DNA of 64,000 bases. Origin: Hydrangea macrophylla (Eukaryota; Streptophyta; Magnoliopsida; Cornales; Hydrangeaceae). The stretch lies in contig CM066993.1 of the NCBI GenBank assembly GCA_033977485.1, forward strand, positions 28,696,001 through 28,760,000, in the 5' to 3' direction. The notes beneath the pieces were generated by a model. That model had not been told where the DNA came from. It did no database searches and was given only the letters and a program-made list of their open reading frames with translations. Positions 33,808 through 46,400 of the stretch are shown one piece after another. The translations under genes and the position numbers were made by a program. How positions within the stretch are numbered: the stretch's first letter is position 1; each line of letters begins with the position of its first letter.

Positions 33808-34955
33808 TATCAAGCCCCGGAGCAGCAAAACTAGAGAAAAATAAATTTCCTTTTTGGTTCCATAGGGAATGACAAGTGAAAGTCACTAATTATCCACACC
33901 ACACAGAACAAGTCAAACGAGAAAAATAGAAACATCAATAATAATCAAACTGAATAACAGTTGTAACTATTACAAACATTAGAGTTATCCTCAGGATCAT
34001 AACAGGTTTGGGGACAACATATACCCAAGTACCCATAAAAATAAAAACATACGACAAGATAATAGAAACATAAACACTAGATATAACTATCTTTAGATCT
34101 TCAGCTGGCATAAGAGTAGTCGTCAGCATAGTACTCCTCTCCGGCACAACCGTCATTAGTAGGGCCACCCTCTGCATAATCTAACTTCGAGTAGTAGCCA
34201 TCACCGTAGGTTTCATCACCTGCATTGTTAAGGATAGGGTAGTCTGGATGGGGAATGTCTAGGCAATAAACGCCATCAGCTTACTGAAAGTTGAGTGAGA
34301 ACTAACTAACACAGTCTCATAAAAATAAGGAAATTACTAGTCATGAACGATATGTAGCAGTGATATTAATAATATCTTTTCCTCTTTTATTAAGTAACAT
34401 CATTAACCGATTCTTACCATCTTCCAACTCTAAGACTAACCGTACCAATCCCAAGTAACTATATCGAACAGATTATATCATCATGACCTACTAGTGCTCT
34501 TGTTCACTGCTTTTAAGAACTCTTATGGTTTTACGCTTTTAAGAACTCTTATGAGCACCACACATCATTCCAATATAACTACTAGTTTATGGATGTACCA
34601 ATACTCATGTTCACCGCTTTTAAGAACTCTTACTGTTCGCCGCTTTTAAGAACGCTTACAAGTATAGTCTTTTCACAATTAATACGTATCAGTACTCTTG
34701 TTCACCGCTCTTGAGAACCTTTACGAGTACAATACATAACGCTCACATCCCACGCAGATGTGTTCACGACTGATCACTGGTACTGACATCCTTACTTCGA
34801 AAGTAACTATCACCCTACTGACTTGGTGACTAGGTTTATTCCAATGTTACCACTATTCTACCTCAAACCTTATCGTTATTGCATCGTATAAATATTACCG
34901 TTCTGAACTCGACTACGTTACTCACCATATTATCTCCATCTCATTATCGCATCCC
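33808..34955 (-). repeat. 5' LTR of gypsy G, left part (before copia H)
   Basis: Starts TATCAAGCCCCGGAGC and matches 25572 onward after its first 24 bases. It contains the same TGTTCACCGCTTTTAAGAAC repeats at 34496-34735. Interrupted at 34956 by copia H. Confidence 0.9.
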
Positions 34956-35094
34956 TGTTAAAGAGAGAGAAGATAGAGAGAATATGCAGGCTTAACCTTT
35001 AGGTTTAGCCAACACACACACATATATATATACTATTTTGTAAAAAAAGGAAGATTACAATAATAACCTTAATACTTAAGCTTATATTCTAACA
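34956..35094 (-). repeat. 3' LTR of copia H
   Basis: 139 bp, TGTTAAAG...TTCTAACA as read on +. Differs from its partner mainly in a CA/TA microsatellite (35010-35032). Confidence 0.92.
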
Positions 35095-35101
35095 CTCCCC
35101 C

Positions 35102-36658
35102 TCAAGCTGGAGCATAGATATCTATCATGCCTAGCTTGTTACAAAGATCATAGAATTGTCCCTTATTTAATGCTTTAGTAAAAATATCTCCTAACTGATC
35201 ACTAGACCTAACAAATGAAGTAACAATTTGCTTTTGCATAAGCATATCTTTGATGAAATGACAGTCAACTTCAATATGCTTGGTTCTCTCATGAAAGACG
35301 AGATTACTTGCAATATACATAGCAGCTTAATTATCATAATGTATCTTCGTAGGCGCACTACTCAAAAAACCCATTTCCTATAGAATAGCTTTTACCCATA
35401 ACAACTCACAAGCAGTATGAGCCATATCTCTATACTCAGCCTCTGTACTTGATCGGGTAACTACATTTTGCTTCTTGCTCTTCCAACTAACAAGATTTCT
35501 ACCAACTAACACACAAAAACCTGATACTGACCGTCTATCAAGATCATCTCCAGCCCAACTTGCATCTGAAAATCCTACTCTATCCAGATTATTTGAAGGT
35601 CTCAAGACTAAACTTTTTCTAAGAGCACCTTTCAAATATCTAAATATATGACATACAGCCTCCCAATGTGATAGCTTGGGATTCTGTATAAATTGACTAA
35701 CAACCCCTATAGAGAATGTGATGTCAGGCCGAGTCACAGTTAGATAAATCAACTTACCCATAAGTTTTCTATACCGTCCAACATCATTAAAAACTTCTCC
35801 ATCATCCTTACTAAACTTGACATTTGAATCCATTGGAGTGTCAACGGGTTTAGTCCCCTTTAACCCTGTCTCATCTAGCAAATCAAGCACATACTTTCTT
35901 TGTGATAGTGATATCCCCTCTTTGGACCTAGCTATCTCAATACCCAAGAAATAACAGAGTAACCCTAAATCTTTCATATGAAAATGCTTACTCAAATGAG
36001 ACTTCAATAATTCTATAACTTCACTGTCACTACCAATAATTACTATGTCATCAACATAAACTGCTAGAACAATCGTACCTTTCTCACGATGTCTTACGAA
36101 AATTGAATGATCTGAAGTGCATCTTTTTAACCCATACGTGCTCGTAACTTGGATGAATTTGTCAACCCAGGCCCTCAAAGACTGTTCTAGACTGTAAATA
36201 GCTTTTTTTAACTTACATACCTTGTGGGACTCCCCCTGAGCAACATACCCAGGAGGTTGCTCCATGTATACCTCCTCGTGAAGATCACCATGAAGAAAAG
36301 CATTTTTGATATCAAGTTGATAAAGAGGCCAGTCTTTAGTGACAGCGATAGACAATAAAATACAAATAGAATTTAGACGAGCCACAGGGGAGAAGGTCTC
36401 AAAATAATCAACACCAAAGGTCTGAGTGTACCCTTTTGCCACCAGATGAGCTTTCAATCTTTCTACAGTACCATCAGGATGATACTTAACCATATAAGCC
36501 CAACGAAAACAACCCACAACATGTTTCTCAGAAGGAAGGTCAGCTACCTCCCATGTACCATTCTTAGATAATGCCACCATTTCTTCATCCATAGCACTCT
36601 TCCAGCCCAGAGAGGACAATGCCTGAGTATAAGACTGAGGAACAGAAATAGAAGACAA
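35102..36658 (-). pseudogene. Copia H reverse transcriptase and RNase H
   Basis: Open from 36658 to 35378: SYTQALSSLGWKSAMDEEM, NGTWEVADLP, KAHLVAKGYTQTFGVDYFETFSP, QLDIKNAFLHGDLHEEVYMEQ, YSLEQSLRAW, intact YVDDIVII, KDLGLLCYFLGIEIA, RYRKLMGKLIYLTVTRPDI, FSDASWAGD and TRSSTEAEYRDMAHTACELLWV. A stop at 35378 and another near 35324 separate the last RNase H segment (ERTKHIEVDCHFIKD ... DIFTKAL, ending 35102). Apart from those two stops the domain looks capable, so this is a young copy. Confidence 0.92.
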
Positions 36659-37990
36659 AGTAGCAACAAACGAATAAAGGGATTAAGATAAATTAGAATA
36701 AGACACAACCTGATCAATAGGATGTTGAGTGTAAGAACAAGTACCTTTTCTAAGTGCAATGGGAAGATCAGGAGATGGAAGAACCTCAACTGAAGTTCAT
36801 GATGGATGAGGTTGAGCAGGCGAACCTTCAGTATTAGATGGCTTCTCACGACGACAATACACTTGGAAGGGTCGAGGACTAGGAGGAGGAATAGGCAAGG
36901 GAATGGGGTGGGACGGAGCAATGAGATCAACTTCTAATGAAGCACCGGAGGTCGAGAAAAATGAAATTCCTTTAAAGAACGTAACATCAGCACTAACCAC
37001 ATACTTACGACTTTGAGTATTCCAACATTTATAGCCTTTTTGTATGCGTGAATATCCCATAAAAACACATTTGGTAGCACAAGGATCCAATTTATCATGA
37101 CCTGGAGTAAGCACATGAACAAGCGCAACACAACCAAACACACGTGGTCGCAAGAAAAATAATGATTTATCAGGATATAAAATAGAATGAGGTATTCCAA
37201 CCACATAGAACAGATGAGGGCATACGATTTATAAGTTGACATACAGTGAGAACCGCATCCCCCCAAAACTGTTTAGGAACATGCATATGCATTATAATAG
37301 TGCGTACAACCTCAAGAAGATATCGATTTTTACATTCAACGATACCATTCTGCTAGGGTGTATAACAACAAGAGGATTGGTGAATTATCCCTTAAGAATC
37401 ATAATAAGACTGTAGAGATCCTTTAATACATTCTAAAGCATTATCAGATTGTAAAACCTAAATTGTACAACCAAATTGAGTCATAATTTCCTTATACAAT
37501 AGTTAAAAAATAGAAGAAACATCTGAACATTCTTTCATTAAAAATATCCAGGACATCCTTGAACAATCATCCACAAAAGACACAACATAAGAAAAGCCTA
37601 ACATACTCTTATGTCTAGACGGACCCTAAACGTCGGAATGAACCAACTCAAAAGGAGTGGCCCGATGGTTATTTTTTATATAAAGGAAAAGACACTCAAT
37701 GGTGCTTACCTAATTGGCAAGCCTCACACTCGAATTTATTCATAGACCTAAAAGAAGGAAAAACAAGCTACAATGACTGTAATGACGAATGACCAATCCG
37801 ATAGTGCCACTGATGAGGTAAAATAGCTATGTGTAAAGCGGCAGAATTATTTGCAGATGGATGTTATTCCAGGTAATAAAGGCCATCCCGCTCACGACCT
37901 CCACCAATCATCTTCTTCGAGCTGAGATCCTAAAAAACACAATGAGATGCATAAAAGGTTACAAAACAATTTAGAGATTTTGTGAGTTAA
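36659..37990 (-). pseudogene. Copia H integrase
   Basis: Downward on the - strand: VSFVDDCSRMSWIFLMKE, LQSDNALEC (Asp), QQNGIVECKNR (Glu), FWGDAVLTVCQLINRMPS, then a frame change to HSILYPDKSLFFLRPRVFGCVAL and KCVFMGYSRIQKGYKCW. The zinc-binding end near 37700-37990 is broken by stops (one interrupts HSDV*G). The two visible core residues are intact. The linker is Pro-rich. Confidence 0.85.
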
Positions 37991-38655
37991 CTAACTAATA
38001 AGAGACTAAAGGGAAATTGAGGAACATAATTTACAGACGACAGTGGAAGAGATGTAGTAGGATAAACAGGGCCAATACCAAGAATAGGACATGACCTACC
38101 ATCGGCCAAAACAATCGAGGACTGTGTGGGTGAACCTATCAATTGTGAAAATACATTGGATTTACCTGTCATATGGGCCGAAGCTCTGGAGTCGATGGCC
38201 CATGGGGAAGGAGCAGGCGAAGAAAAACAAGCAATATTACCTGACTTAGCATAACCATCAGAATCATATGAGAACCGTTGTTGCTGTTGTTGGACTAAGG
38301 GATTGTACTCATCCCGAGAAAGAGTGATAGACTCAATAGAAGGTGCAACGACTGGTGGAGTTGGAGTACTAGAAGGAGCAACTGATAGTGGAGTGGGAGC
38401 ATTAACTTCCTTGTGACGGCTAGAAGAATCATTAGAAGTGAACAAAGCTGGATTATTTTCCCAGGGCTTACCATAAAGGTCATAACATTGATCGACTATG
38501 TGATTGTCACCCCCACAATGGGTGCAATGAAGAAAGCCAATCCGATCCCGACCTCGACCAAAACCATGGCCACGATTTGAATTACCCCTTCGTCCTCGAT
38601 TATTAAAACCACGACCACCACGACCATAATTATTAGGAGGAAAATTGCCTCATCC
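37987..38655 (-). pseudogene. Copia H gag tail and protease
   Basis: Gly/Arg-rich zinc-knuckle region in a shifted frame (38500-38655), then a Pro/Ser/Thr-rich linker. The protease motif reads AIDSRASAHMTGKSNV, with the conserved Gly of DSG changed to Arg near 38185, which should inactivate it. QSSIVLADGRSCPILGIG follows. The frame ends near 37987 with NYVPQFPFSLLLVS. Confidence 0.85.
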
Positions 38656-39345
38656 CTAAAAGCCCCCCTGATGGCCAGTAGATGTAACTAGAGAAGAATT
38701 ATCTTTTCCCGATGACTCAGAAATGGAAGAAGACTTAGAAGTGACCCGAAGGATGCGAGAATACACATTACTCAATGAAGATAGGCTGTAATCTCCTGCC
38801 AAAATTTGGGACTTAATAGTCTGAAGATAAGGATTCAACGTGGAAAGAAATTTAGAAACATAAAATTCTTCACGCTGTTTCTTAATCACATCTACATCAT
38901 TGGTAACCGGATGGTAGTGGGTCAACTCATCTAATAAACCAATGAATGAACTGTAGTACTCACTAACCGGCTTGTCATTCTGTTGAAGAAGGAATAAACT
39001 TTGATAAACATCATAGACCCAAGAAACATTCTGATCTATTGAAAACATCTCATGAATAGACTCCCAGATTTCCTTGGCTGAAGATAAAAACATCACATTT
39101 AAAGAAATAGATAACTCCATACTATTCCACAACCAAGACATAACAATATAATTTTCAGAAATCCAATCTTCATACTCTTTACTATCCGTGGAGGGGGGAT
39201 TAGACATAATATACTTGAGTTTCTTTCAACCACCAAGAGCAACTTTGATAGCCTGAGCCCATAATAAATAGTTAGACCCATTCAATTTAGTGGTGGTAAT
39301 TGGCATACTGACAACATTAGATGGGTTCTTGGTCGAATCAGACAT
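38656..39345 (-). pseudogene. Copia H gag
   Basis: ATG at 39345 opens MSDSTKNPSNVV and LNGSNYLLWAQAIKVALGG, one stop follows, then an open frame to 38656. It contains EYEDWISENYIVMSWLWNSME, SAKEIWESIHEMFS, PVSEYYSSFIGLLDELTHY and EEFYVSKFLSTLNPYLQTIKSQIL. This is a typical copia Gag core with a single interruption. Confidence 0.88.
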
Positions 39346-39865
39346 AATGAAATCAATGGATAATGGGAGTCTTTACTAATAAATAGATTAATACTAATAA
39401 ACCAGAATTAACATCAACAGAATTATCACAACTTGAACTAACCAATTAGGTCCATAGATGGACCAGAACGCTACGGTTGGATGAAACACCTATCAAAATA
39501 GGGCAGTCCCTGTCAACCTGGATGAATCTGCCCTACTATCTATTAGAGAGGAAGAAAAATAAAAGGAGAATCCAGGGAAAGTTTCAGTTAGGGTTGGGAG
39601 GGGTAAAAATATTGTCGGCTGGATGTGGGTAGGGTGGTGTAGGTGTGCGATTAGGTCATGGGGGTTATGGTGAGGCTCGACTGGGGTTGGTAGGGCTAGG
39701 AGGGGTTTGAAAAAGGGTTGGGTAAGGTGTAGTGGCTGTCGGCTGGATGTGTGTAGAGATTGGCTAGGGTTTTGGGGCCATGGGAGGGCAGTGAAGGAGA
39801 GAGGGAGGGGCAGGGTAGAGTCGGCTGGTGTGGTGGTGCAGGGAAGTAATGGTGGTATTAGGTTA

Positions 39866-39878
39866 GGCTCTTAATACC
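39866..39878 (-). promoter_or_regulatory. Primer-binding site of copia H
   Basis: On the - strand TGGTATTAAGAGC, a one-or-two-base variant of the tRNA-Met site, adjoining the LTR. Confidence 0.75.
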
Positions 39879-39879
39879 A

Positions 39880-40012
39880 TGTTAAAGAGAGAGAAGATAG
39901 AGAGAATATGAAGGCTTAACCTTTAGGTTTAGCCAACATACGTATCTATACTATTTTGTAAAACAAGGAAGATTACAATAATAACCTTAATACTTAAACT
40001 TATATTCTAACA
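39880..40012 (-). repeat. 5' LTR of copia H
   Basis: 133 bp, closely matching 34956-35094. Confidence 0.92.
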
Positions 40013-41015
40013 GTCCCATTACCTTCGTAATCCATAATATTGCATAATAGGAACATGAAACATCAATTATAGCTAATTATCATGAATTATAACTTAAAGG
40101 AAACATCCAAGTTCTGCTAAGGTTAGATCGATTGAAGCCATTTTGATCGATTGAAGTTAAGGTGTGCTCGATCGATTAAAATCATTTCGATGGATTGAAA
40201 CTCCATATGTTCGATCGATTGAACTTAGTTTAATTGCTCGAACTCTGTCTTCTCTAAATTCTGGCAGTGAACATCCATAATCTATTAGGGGGTGTTTGGG
40301 TCCTTATTAAATGTACAAAAACTTGTAAAACTTAATAACTAAGCTACTGAGTGAGTTTGGAACTCATCAAATGTTGCTAATGCGTGTTTGGAAAATCTTA
40401 AAGCTTCAAAGCTCGTCCAATGGCTTCCTCCTTTCTCTCTTTGCTCCTCTCCTTGTCTCTGTCTCTATCTTTCCCTTCTTATTCTTCTTCTTCCTCTTCT
40501 TCTTTCTTCTATCTCTGGTTCTCTCTCTCTCTCTCTCTCTGTGACTATATACAGAGATATGAATGTATATATATAGGTGTAATATAATATATAAACACAA
40601 GCACACACGCTTTTCCAACTCTCTGGTTTTCCAAACACATCAACACACACGATCACAATGTATTTATAGAGAGTGAGGGGGGCAGATGACTGTCTTTGCA
40701 TAAAACCTAGGATTTCTGATAATCACAAGTTTGATCGATCGACGCTTGTTCGATCGATGCTTGTTCGATCGCTCGAGTACAGATCGGTCGGGTTTGATCG
40801 ATTGAAAATGGGTTTGATCGATTAAAGTGGGGACCACATCATAAATTTATGTCAACAGGGTTTCGATCACTTGAACAAGGTTCGATCGCTTGAACATTAG
40901 AAAGGTTCGATCACTCAAAAGTACTTCGATCGGTCGAAGATAGAATTTCTATTATGGTCAATGGAAATATAGAATCTCATTTTATAAATAATTATTGAAA
41001 ATATAGGGTATTATA
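40013..41015 (-). repeat. 5' LTR of gypsy G, right part (after copia H)
   Basis: Resumes the LTR at CATTACCTTCGTAATCC and ends GGGTATTATA at 41015. Holds palindrome clusters at 40125-40245 and 40726-40945 and a TATA box on the - strand near 40660-40671. The following GATCA would be the target duplication. Confidence 0.9.
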
Positions 41016-42204
41016 GATCACTCTTGATCTCATATCATGTATTGGTATATAAAACATCCACGTACCATCCAACCTTGTAATGAGGGGTATAGCGGATGTG
41101 CGTCAAGGGTCCCTTATTTGACCAAAACCCGGCCTTGCATGATAGCTTCTATAGAACCTTTCGATATTAAGAACTCAATCCTTGATTAGGATTATGTGCT
41201 AGGGAGTTTTGTATGCCCGGAAGGGATTTTGGAGATAATGACAATGCTCGTTCGATGTAAGATGTGTAACCCCTTAATCACATTTTAGCAAATCCTTCTC
41301 ATGTCCCATGACATTTGGAGAATATGCCAGATTTTGATTATAAGATTACATTTCTTATATCTTGTTAGTTAAGCATCATCGACCTTGTATGTTTTCGAAC
41401 CCATGAAGAGTACAATAATAATCCAATCATGTGATCCTTATACCTGAAAGTTTTGAATTCACCTTTGAGAGCAAAAAAGATTTTGATAAATCACCACCTC
41501 TTATCTCAAAATGCTTTTAAAATAAAATCTCTAAAACTCTTTGTCTTTTGATCAAGCAAGGTTCCAAGCTAGCCTTTGTTAAGATATATTTTCACATGCT
41601 CATTTTCGAAGGAAAAATTCAAAATATTCTTGAGAAATTGTGAAAATACTTCAATTAGTTCATCTTTTGTTGAAAAATGATTTCATCATCATTTTAAAAG
41701 AAAAATTCAAGGTTGTGTTTAAAGAAGATCCAATCACCCAAGAAATACCCTTCAAAATGAATTTAAATTTTTTTTAGAATACCCAACCTTTGAAAATGTA
41801 ACAAGGATCATAATGAAAGGAGAAAAAGTCGCACTTGACATGAATAAGGATTCAATGTGCTAATGTGTTTTATGTGTTAGGATTAGGATTTTTGTTTCTT
41901 TGGCATATAGAGTAGGCACACACACACACATGCATTGCATCTGTGTCACATATGAACCATTCAGGAACATTTCACCAAGCATTTGCAACAAATAAAATCA
42001 AATAGAAGTGAGAGAATATAATGGTAAAGAAAAATAAAAAACAACAAAATTCTTTTAAAATCAAAATTGATTAAAATAAAATGTGATTGAAGGCGAAATA
42101 GCACATAATTAAGGCACAATGGTTTAGAGATTCTATAACAAGATTAGTAAGAAGAGAAGCTATCATCAAACGCAAATGCGAGGAAAGTAGCAGAATTGAG
42201 GGTG
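41016..42204 (+). other. Leader of gypsy F, non-coding
   Basis: About 1.2 kb without a convincing ORF, AT-rich, with a short CA repeat (41918-41931). Its position just before F gag suggests the 5' leader or end of the LTR region of F. I found no primer site I can defend. Confidence 0.45.
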
Positions 42205-42390
42205 ATGGTAGAGCAACAAGCTGAGCAAATGAGGCGACAGGTCGAAAACATGAACCACATGATGGCTATGATGGAGACCATGGCATGACAACCACTGTTG
42301 GCAATCCACAAGATGTTGATCCTTCCCTAGCTGTAGGGGAAAAAGACTGGTATGACGACCTAGAGTTAAAGAGGACTGACATACCACGAC

Positions 42391-42424
<34 letters not shown>

Positions 42425-43416
42425 GGAAAGAAAAGGCCGAGAAAATTGAGAAAGAAAGGGTAGAAATGGCTGAAAAAGTAGAAAAACATGAGAGTGTGGT
42501 TCGCAAAGCTCAGGGAGTTGATACTTATCTATTGGAGTTGGAAGGGTTGTATGAAGGGGTGTGTGAAATATTACCGACTAGTTTCAATATGCCAATCTTT
42601 GACAAGTTTGACGAAATAGGAAATCCTCGCAACCATGTAAGGATGTGTATTGGGGCCTTTCAACCAAATGGGTTAAACACCACAATGCTGGCCATTCTAT
42701 TTCAACAGACCTTAATTGGGGCCGCCTTGGCATGATATCTTATGCTTGAGCCGAGGAAAACTTGAGTCTAGGAAGAAGTGGTGAAGTCATTCGTTGCATA
42801 ATACGAGTATAATCAAGATATAGATATGACGATTTGTGATTTGGAGACCACAAGGCAAGAAAGTAAAGAGTCCTTTGTATAATACCTAAGCCGATGGAGG
42901 GGTAAGGCAGCCAAGATGGTACAAAGGCCATCTAAAAAAGAGAAAATTCGAATGCTAATGAAGAACCTTCAGCCTGTTTATCAAGAAAAAAATGCAATTC
43001 CAATCGATCAATACTTTCACTGAAGTCTTCGATATAGGAACAAGAATAGACAATGCGATCCAAGAGGGGGTGATTAAGAAAGAAGAACCACCAAGCAGGT
43101 ATAGGAGACCGAATTACGAGTCAGGTGGAGGACATTCGGGGGGTCACTCTGGCCCCACTGATGTTAATGCTTTGAGCGAACCTGAGAGAAAGTTCCATAC
43201 AACGAGGAGTCATCCGAGAATGGATAAGCTGCAAATGCAATTTTAGACTTGGGAGTTTCACCATCTACCGCCTTCGATGGATTGATCGCCATTTGTTAGA
43301 ACCTTAACCTCCACTTATTAGAACTATGACCTCTGCCAAGTTTACTCCCTCTGAGCTTTCGGGAGGATTTATATTGCAAGTTTCATCAGTCAAAGGGGCA
43401 TACCATGGATTGATGC
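42205..43416 (+). pseudogene. Gypsy F gag
   Basis: The N-terminal coiled-coil part (QQAEQMRRQVENMNHMMAMMETMA) runs into a stop. A 29-base GA repeat at 42393-42421 encodes alternating Arg-Glu. The core is recognisable in fragments: PIFDKFDEIGNPRNHVRM, LAILFQQTLIGAALA (a tract aligned with FFQDSLxGAA of relatives), then FTEVFDIGTRIDNAIQEGVI. The end is a zinc-like YCKFHQSKGHTMD*C (43375-43416), where element J interrupts it. At least eight stops or shifts. Confidence 0.8.
42393..42421. repeat. (GA)n microsatellite in F gag
   Basis: 29 bases of GA dinucleotides within the coding region. Confidence 0.95.
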
Positions 43417-46400
43417 TGTAGCACCCAGAATTTTCCCCAGAAATTTCACGTAAGAATTTAGAAATGATGAGATCACCTGGAGTACGGTTATAGAAGGTCC
43501 ACTAGGATTATCCTAATTAGGAATCATCTATAGGATCCTTAGTAGCTGTCTTGGCAACGACATTGATTTTTATATTTTAATAATATTAATATATAGTAGT
43601 CGCGACCCTGATTTTTATTTTTAGTTAGAATTATAGTCAGACTCTTACTTAGATTCGTACACATCCCGTACCCTAATATTCTGATTTTGTGTTCACTCTC
43701 ACAACATCGTGCTTACACTAGAACTTTGGCATACATTTCAGTACAATTACTGAAAGGGGACCCACACCACCCCTTGACATTCATGTGGACCCCACACTTA
43801 TCTACCCTTGGACGCATACACATACATGTGCACCTTGTGCACGCATTGCACACAACCAAACCTCCCCACCATTTCCTCTATATAAGCACACTCCTCTCCC
43901 TCACCACCATTACACCCTCATAATCTGCAATCCCCCCCCCCACATAATCTGTTCTATACAGACTCTAGATAGAAAGATTTGAGAGTGAGAGAGAGAGAGA
44001 GAGCTTGAGAAGAAAACCACACTCTTTTATCTCACATTTCGGTCATACACAAACACACCCCCACATTGTACACTCAACCCCTTCCCTGCATTGTCCCTCA
44101 CTGTCTCACCCTCACCAGCACACACCCACCCAGCAAGGAAGAGGAAGAAGGGCACAGAGGAGAAAGAGAGTGAGATCGGAGAAGATAGGAGTGATTTGAG
44201 ATCACCTGAGGTAACTCAACCACCCCCTTTCCATTTTGAGCCCCTGCATGTCACCTAGAGAGCCTAGGACCTGCATGCATGAAGCCAAACAGAGCCTTAA
44301 GCTCTGGTTCTTGCTCCGGCCTCCATTAAAGCTCAAAGCTTGAGCTTGATTTTTTTCCTATATCAACCAAAGCCCTAAAATCTACACCAAACAGACCCTA
44401 GTGAACCCAGAAGAACCCCATTGTAGCAGGTTTTGATTCGGTGCAAGTTTGAATGGCCATGCAGGCCATTATTTTTTTTGTTGGTCAAAACGATAATCGG
44501 CTAGTAGGAACCCTAAATGAGATATCTAGGTGTTCATCTCCCAGTATGTTGTAGAGGAGGAATTTCCGGGTAATCTCCCGTTGGTTTCATGGATTTTGAT
44601 GGAGAGATGAGGGAGATATGAAGAGAGAGAAAGTCTCCGGCGATGCCCCGATTTTCTGGCGGCCCAAACTCGCCGGAGAAGAAGGTGAAACCCGTTTGGG
44701 TTTCGGGTTATAACACCCGGGTTAGTGTTGGGTTAGGGTCGGTTTAGGATGTGTGTAGAAGTGGGTAGGGTCGCGGTTCGGGTTGGGTTTTAATTAACCC
44801 GTGGGTCTTTTAAGTAGCACGACGTCGTTTTGACGTCGGGCTGACTTTGGGTCGGGTTCGGGTAAACGGGGCGGTTTGATCTGTGAGTATGAGTGGGTAA
44901 GGGTCTGGGTTGGTTCGGACCGAGTAGGACCCGTGGGTCCTTTAAGTGACACGGCGTCGTTTTGATGCCGGGTCTTGTTCAGGTAGGGTGTCGGGTTTTT
45001 GGGGCGGGTCGTCTTGTGTCTAGGATTGGGTCAGGGTTTGGCTCGGGTTAGGTTAGGATTTGGGTTATCGGGTTGGGTTAGTTTGTTAGTGTAAACGGAT
45101 TCAGTTCGGGTTGGGTATTTGGTTAGGGTCTGTTCGTGAGGGTAGTTGGTTACGGGTTCGGTCCGGGTCTAGTTAGGGTTTGGGTTATTGGGTAGGATTA
45201 GTTTGTGAGTATGAGTGGGTTTCGTGTTTGGGTTAGGATCAACCCGAATGGGTTTTGGTTTGGGTTTCTTTGTTTGTATGAATGGGTAGTCCGTTTAGGA
45301 TTTGGTTGGGTCGAGTCTGACCCATTGGGTCAAGCGTTTGGGTTTTCTTATGAGTATATACGGGTAACTCGTAAGGGCTCGGGTCGGTTCGGGTTGACCC
45401 GTCGGGTCTGAGAATATTATTAATATTAATATTATTATTATTATTAGTATTATTAGTTTAATTAGTTTAAAATGATTTAAATTATTTTAATAATTGTGAA
45501 TAGTTTATAATTAATACCATTAAGGTTTTATATTATAGAATATTATTTTTTATATTCTATATATCATTACTATATTATATATATTATATATTATATATTT
45601 ATATGGCTAATATAAATAATAAATATCAGTTTTAAATAGTTAATAAATACCTATATGTATTTATAAATTCTAGAAAATTAGGGTAATGACCCTGAGACTA
45701 TTTTATTACATAATGTAAGTTATAAAGCTATAATACTATAGTCCAATATTTTTAATAATTAATAAGGAGCTATTTTATGAGTATATTTATTATTAAAAAT
45801 ACCAAACGAGCTCCGAAAATTATGAGATAAATACTAGCAGTGTATTTTAATATCTAGTATTTAATAAAAATATTTCCAAGTACTGATTTCTTTATATAAT
45901 TATAATTATATATTTAAATCCCGTTTCGGGTATTTTCTGGTATATATTATCTTCAATAGTTCATAATAAATAATCTAGGACTCCGAAAATTACGCGGTCA
46001 GTTCCCAGAGTCTTAGAATAATGTCTAGAACATTTCCTTAAAGTTTGGTGACTTTTTGACTCGGTCGAAAATACAGCCTGTCTTTTAGGACCCGCATTAG
46101 TGTAGTAAGCCCTACTACCTTTTACCTCGTAAAATGCGACGGACTCCGATTTGAGTCTAGTCAATGGTGTTGGACTTAGAATGACACGTAGATCACTACC
46201 TTGAGGTTTATGACTTCATTTGGTAAAATTACCATTTTGCCCCTATAGTTGCACTCATACATTATTACTGTTTATTCCGTTTATTATTGTACAACTTGAC
46301 GGTTATCTGCTTTCCGAGGATCAGTGACTCGAGGTGAGTTTCCTAACCTCACTCTAATCCTAATAAGATGAATATAAGATGTTTAAAAGCTACCTGTATG

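Larger units (their letters stand above)
34956..40012 (-). mobile_element. Copia H, short-LTR element nested in the LTR of G
   Basis: Very short LTRs (139 and 133 bp) and target duplication ATCCC (34951-34955) / GTCCC (40013-40017). The primer site (39866-39878 region) and polypurine tract (CTCCCCCTC at 35095-35104, GAGGGGGAG on the - strand) are in place. All copia domains are present in order on the - strand. It is one of the least decayed elements here: the RT to RNase H frame is open for 426 codons. Confidence 0.93.
25572..41015 (-). mobile_element. Chromovirus-like Ty3/gypsy G (Tekay/Del-like), containing copia H
   Basis: LTRs start TGTAATACCC on the - strand and end near CTCCGGGGCTTGATA. 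Between them, on the - strand, lie a primer site, a leader ORF, gag, protease, RT, RNase H and integrase, followed by a chromodomain-like C-terminus. The left LTR lacks its outermost 24 bases and the flanking target duplication. The right LTR is split by copia H. Every coding domain has stops or shifts. Confidence 0.9.

Noticed and set aside
44697..45412. Interstitial telomere
   Set aside because: No run of exact TTTAGGG units. Only a G-rich LTR segment resembling it.
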